Shown piece after piece: positions 1 through 6,764 of a stretch of 16,220 nucleotides of DNA; positions within the stretch are counted from its first letter, which is position 1, and the number at the start of each line of letters is the position of its first letter. The notes under the pieces were generated by a model, which saw nothing but the letters and a program-made list of their open reading frames with translations, had not been told where the DNA came from and ran no database searches. The stretch lies in NCBI GenBank assembly GCA_030916575.1, contig JAUPWJ010000009.1, positions 1-16,220 of the forward strand, read 5' to 3'. The position numbers were made by a program, and so were the translations under genes. This DNA is from Patescibacteria group bacterium. GTDB lineage: Bacteria > Patescibacteriota > Minisyncoccia > Phycocordibacterales > UBA9973.

Positions 1-31
1 AACAATAAAGGAACGACTCGTTGACTTGAAT

Positions 32-712
32 TCATATACTATCCTTTTTGGCCTCTTCCCTAAGTATGAGGCCAAACGGTGCTGTGGCGATACTAACGAT
101 AATATCACAATAAACATTGTGCACGGCTTTTACAAAAGACGGAATGCTCTTTGTAAAAGAAATTATCTTTAATAAAAGATTGCGCCAAGTTCTCGCAAAC
201 AAAAGGGGCTCCAGAACTCTGTAAAGCCATAACGTAACTAAAAATGGACGCCAAGTTGCTTTGTGCCAAGGACTCCATTCTGTCCATAGGTTAGCAAACC
301 TGGGTTGAGAAAAATAAGCTATCCCAAAAATGGAAACAGTAATGCCTACCAAAATCCCGATTTCAATAAACAATACCAAGAAATCTAGGTAAGGTTGGTA
401 ATTCATATCTCGTGCTGAAGCCAAAGAAGGTAAAAGCAAAAATAAGACAACGAGACCACCACCTCTTGCTACAGCCTTACCTCCATCTCCTCCGAATTTT
501 CTTGGGATTCCTTCTTCGTTTGTTTCTTCTTGTATATTATCTTCAGCCGGCTTTTTGGTTAATTGAATAACCATATATGCAAAGCCTAAACACAAGAGAA
601 TAAACAGTAGAGTGAGGAAAAACTTATTTTCATCTGGAGCTTTGTTTGCTTCTACAAATGAAAACGAAAGTGTGACCACTAAGGTCAAAATGATTGAGAA
701 AATCTTTTTCAT
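32..712 (-). CDS. Unrecognised multi-pass membrane protein, 226 aa
   Basis: I do not recognise a family. Residues 1-22 look like a signal peptide or first membrane segment (Lys-Lys, then a long hydrophobic run). Further hydrophobic segments lie at about 31-51, 86-98 and 108-134, followed by an aromatic, Trp-rich stretch (143-163) and a basic amphipathic tail. Residues 52-80 are charged and Gly-rich. The run at 83-101 ends in a signal-peptidase-like 'ASA' and resembles a second signal sequence, so the protein may be a fusion of two exported parts. It is probably in the inner membrane. It lies 128 bases downstream of comEC on the same strand. It is the only gene here ending in TGA, and part of it (181-300) is clearly richer in G+C than the neighbouring genes. 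No Shine-Dalgarno sequence precedes the ATG. The reading frame is convincing; the function is unknown. Confidence 0.6.
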   Translation of the reverse strand: MKKIFSIILTLVVTLSFSFVEANKAPDENKFFLTLLFILLCLGFAYMVIQLTKKPAEDNIQEETNEEGIPRKFGGDGGKAVARGGGLVVLFLLLPSLASARDMNYQPYLDFLVLFIEIGILVGITVSIFGIAYFSQPRFANLWTEWSPWHKATWRPFLVTLWLYRVLEPLLFARTWRNLLLKIISFTKSIPSFVKAVHNVYCDIIVSIATAPFGLILREEAKKDSI

Positions 713-840
713 GACAAACGATTTTTGAGTTAAAATTTTACCTAAATCCCCTTAAAGGGACTTGGGAAAAATTTAAAAGCTTTTTTAAGTAACAAAAATG
801 TATAAGTACAAATGTACTCTTTTTGGGATAAAAGTCAATA
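713..840. other. Intergenic spacer with small weak hairpins, the longest gap in the window
   Basis: This spacer separates comEC from the unknown membrane-protein gene. It holds two short palindromes: AGTAC-AAAT-GTACT at 805-818, and CCCTT-A-AAGGG at 749-759. On the minus strand the first follows the comEC stop and is trailed by a loosely T-rich stretch, so it could be a weak terminator, but it has only two G-C pairs. A possible -10 hexamer (TAAAAT on the minus strand, 735-740) lies 22 bases before the downstream ATG, without a TG extension or a clear -35 box. I see no small gene here. Confidence 0.35.
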
Positions 841-2316
841 TTATTCTATATGGAAAAAGAATTTTTTGATGTTCTCCCAAAAAAGAAAATAAATGAAATA
901 AGTATAAATTACTATTGTAAGAACCAACGGAAAATTCGGAACACTAAATGACGCGAAAGAAAAATTTGAGAGAACATCTATCACTCCCAATTCGTATTTA
1001 AGTAATACTGTAGAAAGTAAACCAAAAGGTATAGAAAGGAAATACGAAAACAAACCAAAAAATCCTGTTAGAAATCCCAAAAGCATTGTTAACGGGATAA
1101 AAGGTAAAATCAAGATATTTGCAGGCAATGCTACGAGCGAAAGATTTCCCATCTTATATAGAATAAAGGGCAAGACGAAAATATATGCAGAAAAAGTCAC
1201 AGACACGATATCCCTCAAGCCAAATTTTTTTGGTACCCACATAAAATATTTTTCAATTCTAGGTGTGAGAAATATCACAGCTACTGTCGCAATAAAAGAA
1301 AGTTGGAAAGAAACATCGTAACGGAATATAAAAGAATTAAATAAAATCATAATAATCCCAGCCAAAATCAATGCTCGTGCCACATCATAATTCCTCCCTG
1401 TAGCTCGTGCAATGAGGACAAGTATAGCCATAATACCTGCACGAATTGCTGTTGAATTCGCTCCACTCATAAGAACAAATAAAATTACAGCGAATATCCC
1501 AGCCCCAATACCAATATTCTGCGGAAGAAAAGCAAATAACTTCATAAACCATTCGGCCACAATGGTAACATTGTATCCTGACAAAGCAATGATATGTATC
1601 GTCCCTGTATCTATGAACTTCTGTCTTAAATCTGTTTCAAAAGAAGACCTCTCCCCTAATATAAGCCCACCTAGAAGTGTGCTCTCAGGAGGAGATACAG
1701 CATAATTTATTTTCTCTAAAAATTTATTCTTAATTTTAAAAAGGACATCTCGAAGCCAAAAGCCATGACCAGAAGAAATTGTTTCCACTTTAGAATAATT
1801 CATAACATATAAAATCCTATCTTTCCGTAAATAATTTACATAATCAAATTCTTTGCCTGTATCAGTGGTGAAGTTTTCTGGTTTTTGAAGCTCCCCCACT
1901 ATCTTTACTTCATCGCCGTATTTAAATTCATCCCATAGACCCGTAGTCACTAAAATTTCTGTCTGATCTTTTTCTTCTTTTACTTTTATATTTAATTTTT
2001 GATTATTTTCTCTTATATCTGGCTCATCAATAATAATTCCAGTTAAAGAAACGTTAGTTCCTACTTTTGATTCAAAAAACTCTGGTGACTTTGTATCACT
2101 ATAACTAAATCTTAAAATACCTAAAATAAAAAATACAAAAAACATGCAAGCAATTACTCCCCATTTGTTTTTAGAAATTAAAGTAAAAAACAAAAAAAAC
2201 ACCAAAGAAAGTGCTCCGATAAATACCGCTATGTAAAAATTTACAAAAACAAAAGACCGTAGGAATACTCCAAAAATAAATCCGAAACAAATTGCATAAA
2301 ATAACTTGTCCCGCAC
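841..2316 (-). CDS. comEC: ComEC/Rec2-type DNA-uptake channel, short form without the C-terminal hydrolase domain
   Basis: ComEC forms the inner-membrane channel that carries single-stranded DNA into the cell during natural transformation. The 491 residues start with membrane segments (about 4-70), then a soluble OB-fold-like region (about 85-180), then the competence domain (about 210-480) with many membrane helices. Family signatures are visible: 'LLGGLILGERSSF' (214-226), the 'TGTIHIIALSGYNVTIV' type motif (237-253) and 'MSGANSTAIRAGIMA' (283-297). Full-length ComEC (about 750 residues in Bacillus) ends in a metallo-beta-lactamase-like domain, which is absent here; the frame stops after the last helix. 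The start is GTG, chosen because a perfect extended -10 box ends 6 bases upstream and the next in-frame ATG is 57 codons inside. It is downstream of rnhA with a 30-base gap. The family call is firm; transport activity is inferred. Confidence 0.9.
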   Translation of the reverse strand: MRDKLFYAICFGFIFGVFLRSFVFVNFYIAVFIGALSLVFFLFFTLISKNKWGVIACMFFVFFILGILRFSYSDTKSPEFFESKVGTNVSLTGIIIDEPDIRENNQKLNIKVKEEKDQTEILVTTGLWDEFKYGDEVKIVGELQKPENFTTDTGKEFDYVNYLRKDRILYVMNYSKVETISSGHGFWLRDVLFKIKNKFLEKINYAVSPPESTLLGGLILGERSSFETDLRQKFIDTGTIHIIALSGYNVTIVAEWFMKLFAFLPQNIGIGAGIFAVILFVLMSGANSTAIRAGIMAILVLIARATGRNYDVARALILAGIIMILFNSFIFRYDVSFQLSFIATVAVIFLTPRIEKYFMWVPKKFGLRDIVSVTFSAYIFVLPFILYKMGNLSLVALPANILILPFIPLTMLLGFLTGFFGLFSYFLSIPFGLLSTVLLKYELGVIDVLSNFSFASFSVPNFPLVLTIVIYTYFIYFLFWENIKKFFFHIE

Positions 2317-2322
2317 TAATAA

Positions 2323-2331
2323 ATTATAACA
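2323..2331 (-). promoter_or_regulatory. Extended -10 promoter of comEC, predicted leaderless
   Basis: The minus strand reads TGTTATAAT, a perfect extended -10 element. It ends 6 bases before the GTG at 2316, which places the transcription start on the start codon itself. The element lies within the 30-base spacer after rnhA. I see no convincing -35 box. Confidence 0.65.
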
Positions 2332-2346
2332 AATATACTTTTTTAC

Positions 2347-2805
2347 TTAAACCGGCACACCATCTGCATAAGAAGTAGCAATTATGTCTGCCCTTTCATT
2401 ATGTGTATCTCCACTATGCCCCGCTACATAAGACCACTTGGGATTCACTTGTTGGTTTAGTTTATGAAGTTCTTCCCAGAGCTCACGATTTACTACTGGT
2501 TTTTTAGCAGCATTGCGCCAATTATTTGCCATCCAATTCGTAATCCATTCTGTAATTCCTAAAATGACGTATTTTGAATCTGAAAATATTTCTACTTCTC
2601 CTTTAAGTTCTTGCCTTAGATAAAACTTCAGTGCTTCAATAGGTGCAGTTAATTCCATTTGATTATTCGTAGCATGGTCGCTATGCCCCCCGAGCTCCAT
2701 GGATTTTCCGTCCACCAAAAATACCACTCCCCAGCCCGCAGGGCCTGGGTTCCCTCTCGCTGCTCCATCTGTATAAATTATTACTTTATCTTTCTTATCT
2801 TTCAT
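2347..2805 (-). CDS. rnhA: Ribonuclease HI
   Basis: RNase HI cuts the RNA strand of RNA-DNA hybrids, removing R-loops and primer remnants in the cytoplasm. The 152-residue length matches the bacterial family (E. coli has 155). The catalytic set is complete: Asp13 in 'YTDGAARGNPG', Glu51 in 'NNQMELTAPIEAL', Asp76 in 'IFSDSKYVI', and Asp140 in 'HNERAD', with the helper His130 in 'VAGHSGDTHNE'. The Trp-rich basic segment at 87-105 corresponds to the substrate-binding handle of E. coli RNase HI. The gene begins 5 bases after the recJ stop and has its own -10 element overlapping that stop, so it may be transcribed both with recJ and alone. No Shine-Dalgarno sequence is seen. The identification is secure. 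Confidence 0.96.
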   Translation of the reverse strand: MKDKKDKVIIYTDGAARGNPGPAGWGVVFLVDGKSMELGGHSDHATNNQMELTAPIEALKFYLRQELKGEVEIFSDSKYVILGITEWITNWMANNWRNAAKKPVVNRELWEELHKLNQQVNPKWSYVAGHSGDTHNERADIIATSYADGVPV

Positions 2806-2810
2806 GATTT

Positions 2811-4472
2811 TTATATTATATCAACAACGCGGAGTCTTAGCTCGGTCTTGCCTCCGAAGCGAGATAAGTCGAAAGTAGCCAAAAGACTAGCCTTACCTCC
2901 CTCACTGATATCTTTACTAAAGGATTCTAGCCCAGAAAAAAATGAAATAGCTTTCACTTCTTTCTTACCGTTTGAGAAAATTATTTCCAAATGCTCCCCC
3001 GACCCATTCTTACCAAACTTTTTTATTTTTTTTATCTCCACTGCCTCAAAAAGAAAAACTGGTTTTTGATTTTCACATCCATATGGAGAAAGTTTTTCTA
3101 AGTCATTCCAAACTTTCATATTTACAGATTCTAAATCAGCTTTTATATCAAAATTATTATCAGCAACATTATTTTCTCTTTTTACTTTTAAAAATGCTTT
3201 AGACAAAACTTCTTCTAAGAAATGCACTTTATCATTTTGCACAGTAAATCCTCCAGCCATTTCATGCCCTCCAAATTCTAAAAACGAATCTGATGTCTCA
3301 GTCATAAGCTCTACAAGTGAAACAGACCCTGGGGACCTACAGGAGCCCTTTATAGCATCATTTTCGTCTTTACCCCATACAAACACTGGCTTTTCGTATT
3401 CATCCATTATCTTGCCTGCCACAAGGCCCAAAACGCCTACTTTCCAAGACGAACTGCCTATCACTATCACCTCATGCATACTCTCATTTGTTTTCCTTGT
3501 CTCAAAAATCTTTTTAACCTCACGCATGATTCCAGAGACAATATATTTCCTATCTTCATTTATTTTTGACAAATGATCAGCAAGCATTCCACCTTCTACG
3601 ACATCACGAGTTGAAAGAAGCTCAAATGCTCTGCGCGGGTCATCCATACGAGAGGCCACATTTATTTTTGGTGTCACCATAAAAGCAATGTCGTCTTCTG
3701 AAATTGTACGCTGGTCTATATTCATTTTCTTTAAAAGTTTTTGTAATCCTGGGCGTGGAGATTTACGAAAAACTTTCAAACCATAATATGCAAGAGCCCT
3801 ATTCTCCCCCAGTAATGGCACCATGTCAGAGAGTGTAGCGAGCCCTGCCATGTCTAACATCCATTTTTCTGCTCCACCTTTAATTTTATAAAATTCCCCA
3901 TACTTTTTTATAAAACCTTGCACAAATTTAAAAGCGACACCTGCTCCGCAAAGCATTTTTTCTGGATAATCATCCACTTTAGGATTTAAAATTGCATAAG
4001 CTCTTGGAAGTATTGCATGTGGTATGTGGTGATCAGTGATAATCGTATCAATACCTAAAACTTCTGCTTGTGCTACTTCCTCTACAGCCGTTATGCCTAA
4101 ATCTATGGTAAATAATAATTTCACTCCGTTATCCCTAAAAATTTTAATTGCTTCCATATTAAGCCCATAGCCTTCACTATTTCTCTGCGGAATGTAAACT
4201 TCAAAATTCTGATATTCGATTAAACTAAAAAAGTCCTGCATGATTACGGCTCCAGGAATACCATCACAATCATAATCAGCATAAATAACTACTTTTTGAT
4301 TGTTATCTATGGCTTCAAACATACGCACACAAGCACGCTCCATGTCACGCATCAAATATGGGTCCAAAAGGTCCCTCTCATAATCTGGATTTAAAAAAAG
4401 ATCTACTTCTTTATCTCCCACGATACCCCTAGTTTCTAGAAGCTGTTTTAGTAATTCTGAATGTTCTTGCAT
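2811..4472 (-). CDS. recJ: Single-stranded-DNA-specific exonuclease RecJ
   Basis: RecJ degrades single-stranded DNA 5'-3' in recombination and mismatch/base-excision repair, using two metal ions. At 553 residues it is close to the usual 560-580. Motifs in order: 'VVIYADYDCDG' (DHH motif I, 61-71), 'TIDLG' (122-126), 'ITDHHIPHA' (DHH motif, 145-153), 'GLATLSDMVPLLGENR' (210-225), 'ASRMDDPRRAFELL' (273-286) and the DHHA1 signature 'EFGGHEMAGGFTV' (399-411). An OB-like C-terminal domain follows (about 445-553). The frame stays open to an ATG at 4520, inside the divergent HIT gene. I chose the internal ATG at 4472 because an extended -10 box ends 7 bases upstream of it and the extra 16 residues do not look like family sequence. 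After competence uptake, RecJ could process incoming DNA; that role is inferred only from proximity to comEC. Confidence 0.95.
   Translation of the reverse strand: MQEHSELLKQLLETRGIVGDKEVDLFLNPDYERDLLDPYLMRDMERACVRMFEAIDNNQKVVIYADYDCDGIPGAVIMQDFFSLIEYQNFEVYIPQRNSEGYGLNMEAIKIFRDNGVKLLFTIDLGITAVEEVAQAEVLGIDTIITDHHIPHAILPRAYAILNPKVDDYPEKMLCGAGVAFKFVQGFIKKYGEFYKIKGGAEKWMLDMAGLATLSDMVPLLGENRALAYYGLKVFRKSPRPGLQKLLKKMNIDQRTISEDDIAFMVTPKINVASRMDDPRRAFELLSTRDVVEGGMLADHLSKINEDRKYIVSGIMREVKKIFETRKTNESMHEVIVIGSSSWKVGVLGLVAGKIMDEYEKPVFVWGKDENDAIKGSCRSPGSVSLVELMTETSDSFLEFGGHEMAGGFTVQNDKVHFLEEVLSKAFLKVKRENNVADNNFDIKADLESVNMKVWNDLEKLSPYGCENQKPVFLFEAVEIKKIKKFGKNGSGEHLEIIFSNGKKEVKAISFFSGLESFSKDISEGGKASLLATFDLSRFGGKTELRLRVVDII
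2815..2823 (-). promoter_or_regulatory. Extended -10 promoter of rnhA, overlapping the end of recJ
   Basis: The minus strand reads TGATATAAT, a perfect extended -10 element. It ends 9 bases before the rnhA ATG, so the predicted leader is only 2-3 bases. The element encodes the last codons of recJ (Val-Asp-Ile-Ile), so promoter and coding sequence share the same bases. Confidence 0.6.
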
Positions 4473-4479
4473 AAAGACA

Positions 4480-4488
4480 ATTTTAGCA
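4480..4488 (-). promoter_or_regulatory. Extended -10 promoter of recJ, predicted leaderless
   Basis: The minus strand reads TGCTAAAAT, ending 7 bases before the recJ ATG at 4472. This decides the start codon, because a longer protein would begin upstream of the promoter. Its upstream region overlaps the -10 element of the divergent HIT gene. Confidence 0.5.
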
Positions 4489-4493
4489 CAATT

Positions 4494-4502
4494 TGATACA
4501 AT
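4494..4502 (+). promoter_or_regulatory. Extended -10 promoter of the HIT gene, predicted leaderless
   Basis: The plus strand reads TGATACAAT and ends 6 bases before the ATG at 4509. A partial -35 match (AAGACA, 4474-4479) sits at 17-base spacing. The element interleaves with the recJ promoter on the opposite strand. Confidence 0.55.
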
Positions 4503-4508
4503 AATATT

Positions 4509-4925
4509 ATGGAACAGCAATCAGATTGTATATTTTGTAAAATTGTAAAAGGAGAAATACCTGCCAATAAAATATACGAAGATGAAAAAACTCTAGCATT
4601 TTTAGATATTGCTCCAGTAAATATAGGCCACTCTTTAGTAATATCAAAAGAACATTACCCAAATATTTATGAAACTCCAGAAGAAATAATGGCTGAGATG
4701 ATGAAAACTTCAAAAAAAGTAAGTATTGCACTTAAGGCCTTAGATGCTGATGGAGTAAATATAGCGATGAACAATAACTTTGCTGCAGGCCAAGTTGTAT
4801 TTCATTCACACATTCATGTAATACCAAGATTTACCAATGACGGCTTTGAACTCTGGCATGGAAAAAGAGGCTATCAAGAAGGAGAAAAAGAAGAAGTAGC
4901 TGAGAAAATTATCGCAATGCTTTAA
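4509..4925 (+). CDS. HIT-family (histidine triad) nucleotide hydrolase, Hint-like
   Basis: HIT proteins of the Hint branch hydrolyse nucleoside phosphoramidates and adenylated compounds in the cytoplasm. The 138-residue protein has the typical N-terminal 'CIFCKIVKGEIPA' (7-19), the 'VNIGHSLVISKEHY' strand-turn (37-50) and the histidine triad 'HSHIHVIPRF' (99-108) with His99, His101 and His103. The zinc-site cysteines common in Hint proteins (CxxC) are present at 7 and 10. It is the only gene on the plus strand. Its promoter faces that of recJ across 36 bases, and its last 17 bases overlap the end of pgk on the opposite strand, so there is no room for a separate terminator. The family is certain; the substrate cannot be read from the sequence. 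Confidence 0.93.
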   Translation: MEQQSDCIFCKIVKGEIPANKIYEDEKTLAFLDIAPVNIGHSLVISKEHYPNIYETPEEIMAEMMKTSKKVSIALKALDADGVNIAMNNNFAAGQVVFHSHIHVIPRFTNDGFELWHGKRGYQEGEKEEVAEKIIAML

Positions 4926-5982
4926 TAGCTGGCAATGTGCCGTTGGCTAAGAAGTCTAATGTGGCTCCTCCACCTGAAGAGACAAAAGAAAACTTTTTTT
5001 CTATTTTCATTTCTGATATGAGTGCGACAGTATCTCCCCCTCCAATAATACTTTTGGCTTTAGACTTTGTAATAGCTTTCAAGACTGCTTTAGTAGCTTG
5101 CCCTCCACTTGCTTCATATTTACCCAAAGGTCCATTCCAAAGAATTAATTTAGATTTTTTAACATATTCATTTAACATCTTCACTGATTCTTCTCCTATG
5201 TCTAGGATAATTTCGTCAATCTGTACATCACCAACTTTTTTGTTTACTAATTTAGTCTCTCCAACTTTTCCAACAACAACATCAACAGGTAAAATTATTT
5301 TTTTATTATTAATTATTTTACTTATACCGTAATCTTCTCCATCAATGAGAGACTTACCCACTTCATAACCTTTGGCTTTCAAGAAGTCATTCGCGAGAGC
5401 TCCACCTATAAATATATAATCAGCTAATTTTAAATATTTTTTAATCAAAGGCATTTTAGTAGAAAACTTAGCTCCACCTAGTATGAACAAGAATGGATGT
5501 TTAGTGTTTTTAAAAGCCAACGACAAATTCTTTACCTCTTCTTCTAATTGAAACCCTGCATATGAAGGCATATATTCAGTAATATCTGCAACTGATGCAT
5601 GCAAACGGTGAGAAACAGGAAAAGCATCGTTAACATAAATATCACCAAGAGATGCTAGTTTCTTACCAAGAACAGGGTCATTTTTCTCCTCTCCAGGGAA
5701 TTTTCGCACATTTTCAAAAAATTCTATTTTATCTTTTTTAATTTTAGATAGAGAAAAAAACTTTTTGATTACAGGTTCTAAGCTGGCACTGCCATCTTTG
5801 CCTAAATGAGTAATTAAAACTAATTTCTTCGCTCCCTTTTTCAGTAAAAAGTTAATGGTCGGTAATGCTTTTTTTATTCTAAAATCATCTTCCACTTTCC
5901 CGTCTTTTATGGGCACATTGAAATCCACACGCACTATTACTCTTTTACCTTTTAAATTCTTTATTTTTTTAATACTTTGCAT
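4909..5982 (-). CDS. pgk: Phosphoglycerate kinase
   Basis: PGK transfers phosphate between 1,3-bisphosphoglycerate and ADP, the first ATP-yielding step of lower glycolysis. Signatures: 'VIVRVDFNVPIKDG' (15-28) with the substrate-binding Arg and Asp, 'ENVRKFPGEEKND' (90-102), 'VNDAFPVSHRLHASV' (117-131), 'GGAKFSTKM' (169-177), 'ILWNGPLGKYE' (280-290), the nucleotide-binding 'GGGDTVALI' (314-322) and 'SSGGGATLDFLANG' (335-348). At 357 residues it is shorter than the usual 390-400, with the loss spread over loops rather than at one end. It starts 2 bases after the tpi stop (TAG), so the two are surely co-transcribed. A weak purine stretch (AAAAGG), about 10 bases upstream, is the only hint of a ribosome-binding site. 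Its 3' end overlaps the convergent HIT gene by 17 bases. Confidence 0.96.
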   Translation of the reverse strand: MQSIKKIKNLKGKRVIVRVDFNVPIKDGKVEDDFRIKKALPTINFLLKKGAKKLVLITHLGKDGSASLEPVIKKFFSLSKIKKDKIEFFENVRKFPGEEKNDPVLGKKLASLGDIYVNDAFPVSHRLHASVADITEYMPSYAGFQLEEEVKNLSLAFKNTKHPFLFILGGAKFSTKMPLIKKYLKLADYIFIGGALANDFLKAKGYEVGKSLIDGEDYGISKIINNKKIILPVDVVVGKVGETKLVNKKVGDVQIDEIILDIGEESVKMLNEYVKKSKLILWNGPLGKYEASGGQATKAVLKAITKSKAKSIIGGGDTVALISEMKIEKKFSFVSSGGGATLDFLANGTLPAIKALR

Positions 5983-5984
5983 AA

Positions 5985-6746
5985 CTAATTAACCTTTTCG
6001 GTAATTTCTATTATTTTTATAAATTTCTTAGCATCTAAACTGTCACGTCCAACTAAAAATCCATCTGCCTCCCCTGCCACAACAAAGTCTTGTGCATTTT
6101 TAGTATTTACAGAACCACCGTAAATAATTCTAATATTTTTTACAGTATTAGCACCGAATTTATCACTTAATATTTTTTTAATAAATACAGCTACTTCACG
6201 AAATTCTTCAGGTGTAGCTTCTCTAACTGCATCTTTGCCAATAGCCCAGACTGGCTCATATGCCACTATGGCATTACTTATACTATTTTTATTTACTCCA
6301 TTAAAGTCTTTTTCTATTTGATTTTTTATCACATTAAAATAATCATGATTATCATCACGATTTTTTTCACCAACACATAGTATTGGATTTAAGCCCGAAG
6401 CTAGTGCTATTTTTATCTTTTGATTTATAACTTCATCCTCCTCTCCCATCGCCCTTCTCTCTGAGTGCCCTAAAATGACATACCTAGCACCTAGGTCATA
6501 AACCATGTTGCCAGACACTTCTCCAGTAAAAGCACCTTTGTCTTTGTGTGAAATATTCTGCACCCCCAACGGTATCTTTTTTAAAATCTTTTTTAATTTT
6601 TCTAAATATACGAACGGCGGACAAATAACCACATCTAGTTTAGAGCTAAATTTACTTTTTATAATATTTTTATAGAGAGTTTCTGCTAGTTTTCCACTCT
6701 CTGGATTCATCTTCCAATTACCAATGATTATTTTCTTCTTTTGCAT
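5985..6746 (-). CDS. tpiA: Triosephosphate isomerase
   Basis: TPI interconverts dihydroxyacetone phosphate and glyceraldehyde 3-phosphate. The 253-residue length is normal. The catalytic residues are all present: Lys12 in 'IIGNWKMNPE', His94 in 'YVILGHSERR', and Glu164 in 'VAYEPVWAIGKD', which opens the mobile loop 6. The phosphate-binding 'IIYGGSVN' (207-214) and 'DGFLVGRDSLD' (228-238) are also intact. The gene heads a tpi-pgk pair. It begins 18 bases after the PilX-like gene, and its extended -10 box (TGTTATACT) ends 6 bases before the ATG, so it probably has its own leaderless transcript in addition to any read-through from the pilus operon. Confidence 0.97.
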   Translation of the reverse strand: MQKKKIIIGNWKMNPESGKLAETLYKNIIKSKFSSKLDVVICPPFVYLEKLKKILKKIPLGVQNISHKDKGAFTGEVSGNMVYDLGARYVILGHSERRAMGEEDEVINQKIKIALASGLNPILCVGEKNRDDNHDYFNVIKNQIEKDFNGVNKNSISNAIVAYEPVWAIGKDAVREATPEEFREVAVFIKKILSDKFGANTVKNIRIIYGGSVNTKNAQDFVVAGEADGFLVGRDSLDAKKFIKIIEITEKVN

Positions 6747-6752
6747 ACAACT

Positions 6753-6761
6753 AGTATAACA
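6753..6761 (-). promoter_or_regulatory. Extended -10 promoter of tpiA-pgk, predicted leaderless
   Basis: The minus strand reads TGTTATACT, ending 6 bases before the tpiA ATG at 6746. A TTGGAA hexamer at 6778-6783 (minus strand) could be a -35 box, but the 19-base spacing is long, and it lies inside the end of the PilX-like gene. Confidence 0.55.
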
Positions 6762-6764
6762 CAG

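Noticed and set aside
32..712. Subunit of a cbb3-type oxidase or other respiratory complex
   Set aside because: Membrane topology is vaguely similar, but no haem-binding CxxCH or other diagnostic residue is present.
749..818. Strong terminator between comEC and the left-most gene
   Set aside because: The hairpins are short, A+T-rich and lack a proper T-run, so I list them only as weak elements of the spacer.
4473..4520. Longer RecJ beginning at 4520, inside the HIT gene
   Set aside because: The extra 16 residues do not resemble RecJ, and the extended -10 box lies downstream of that start.
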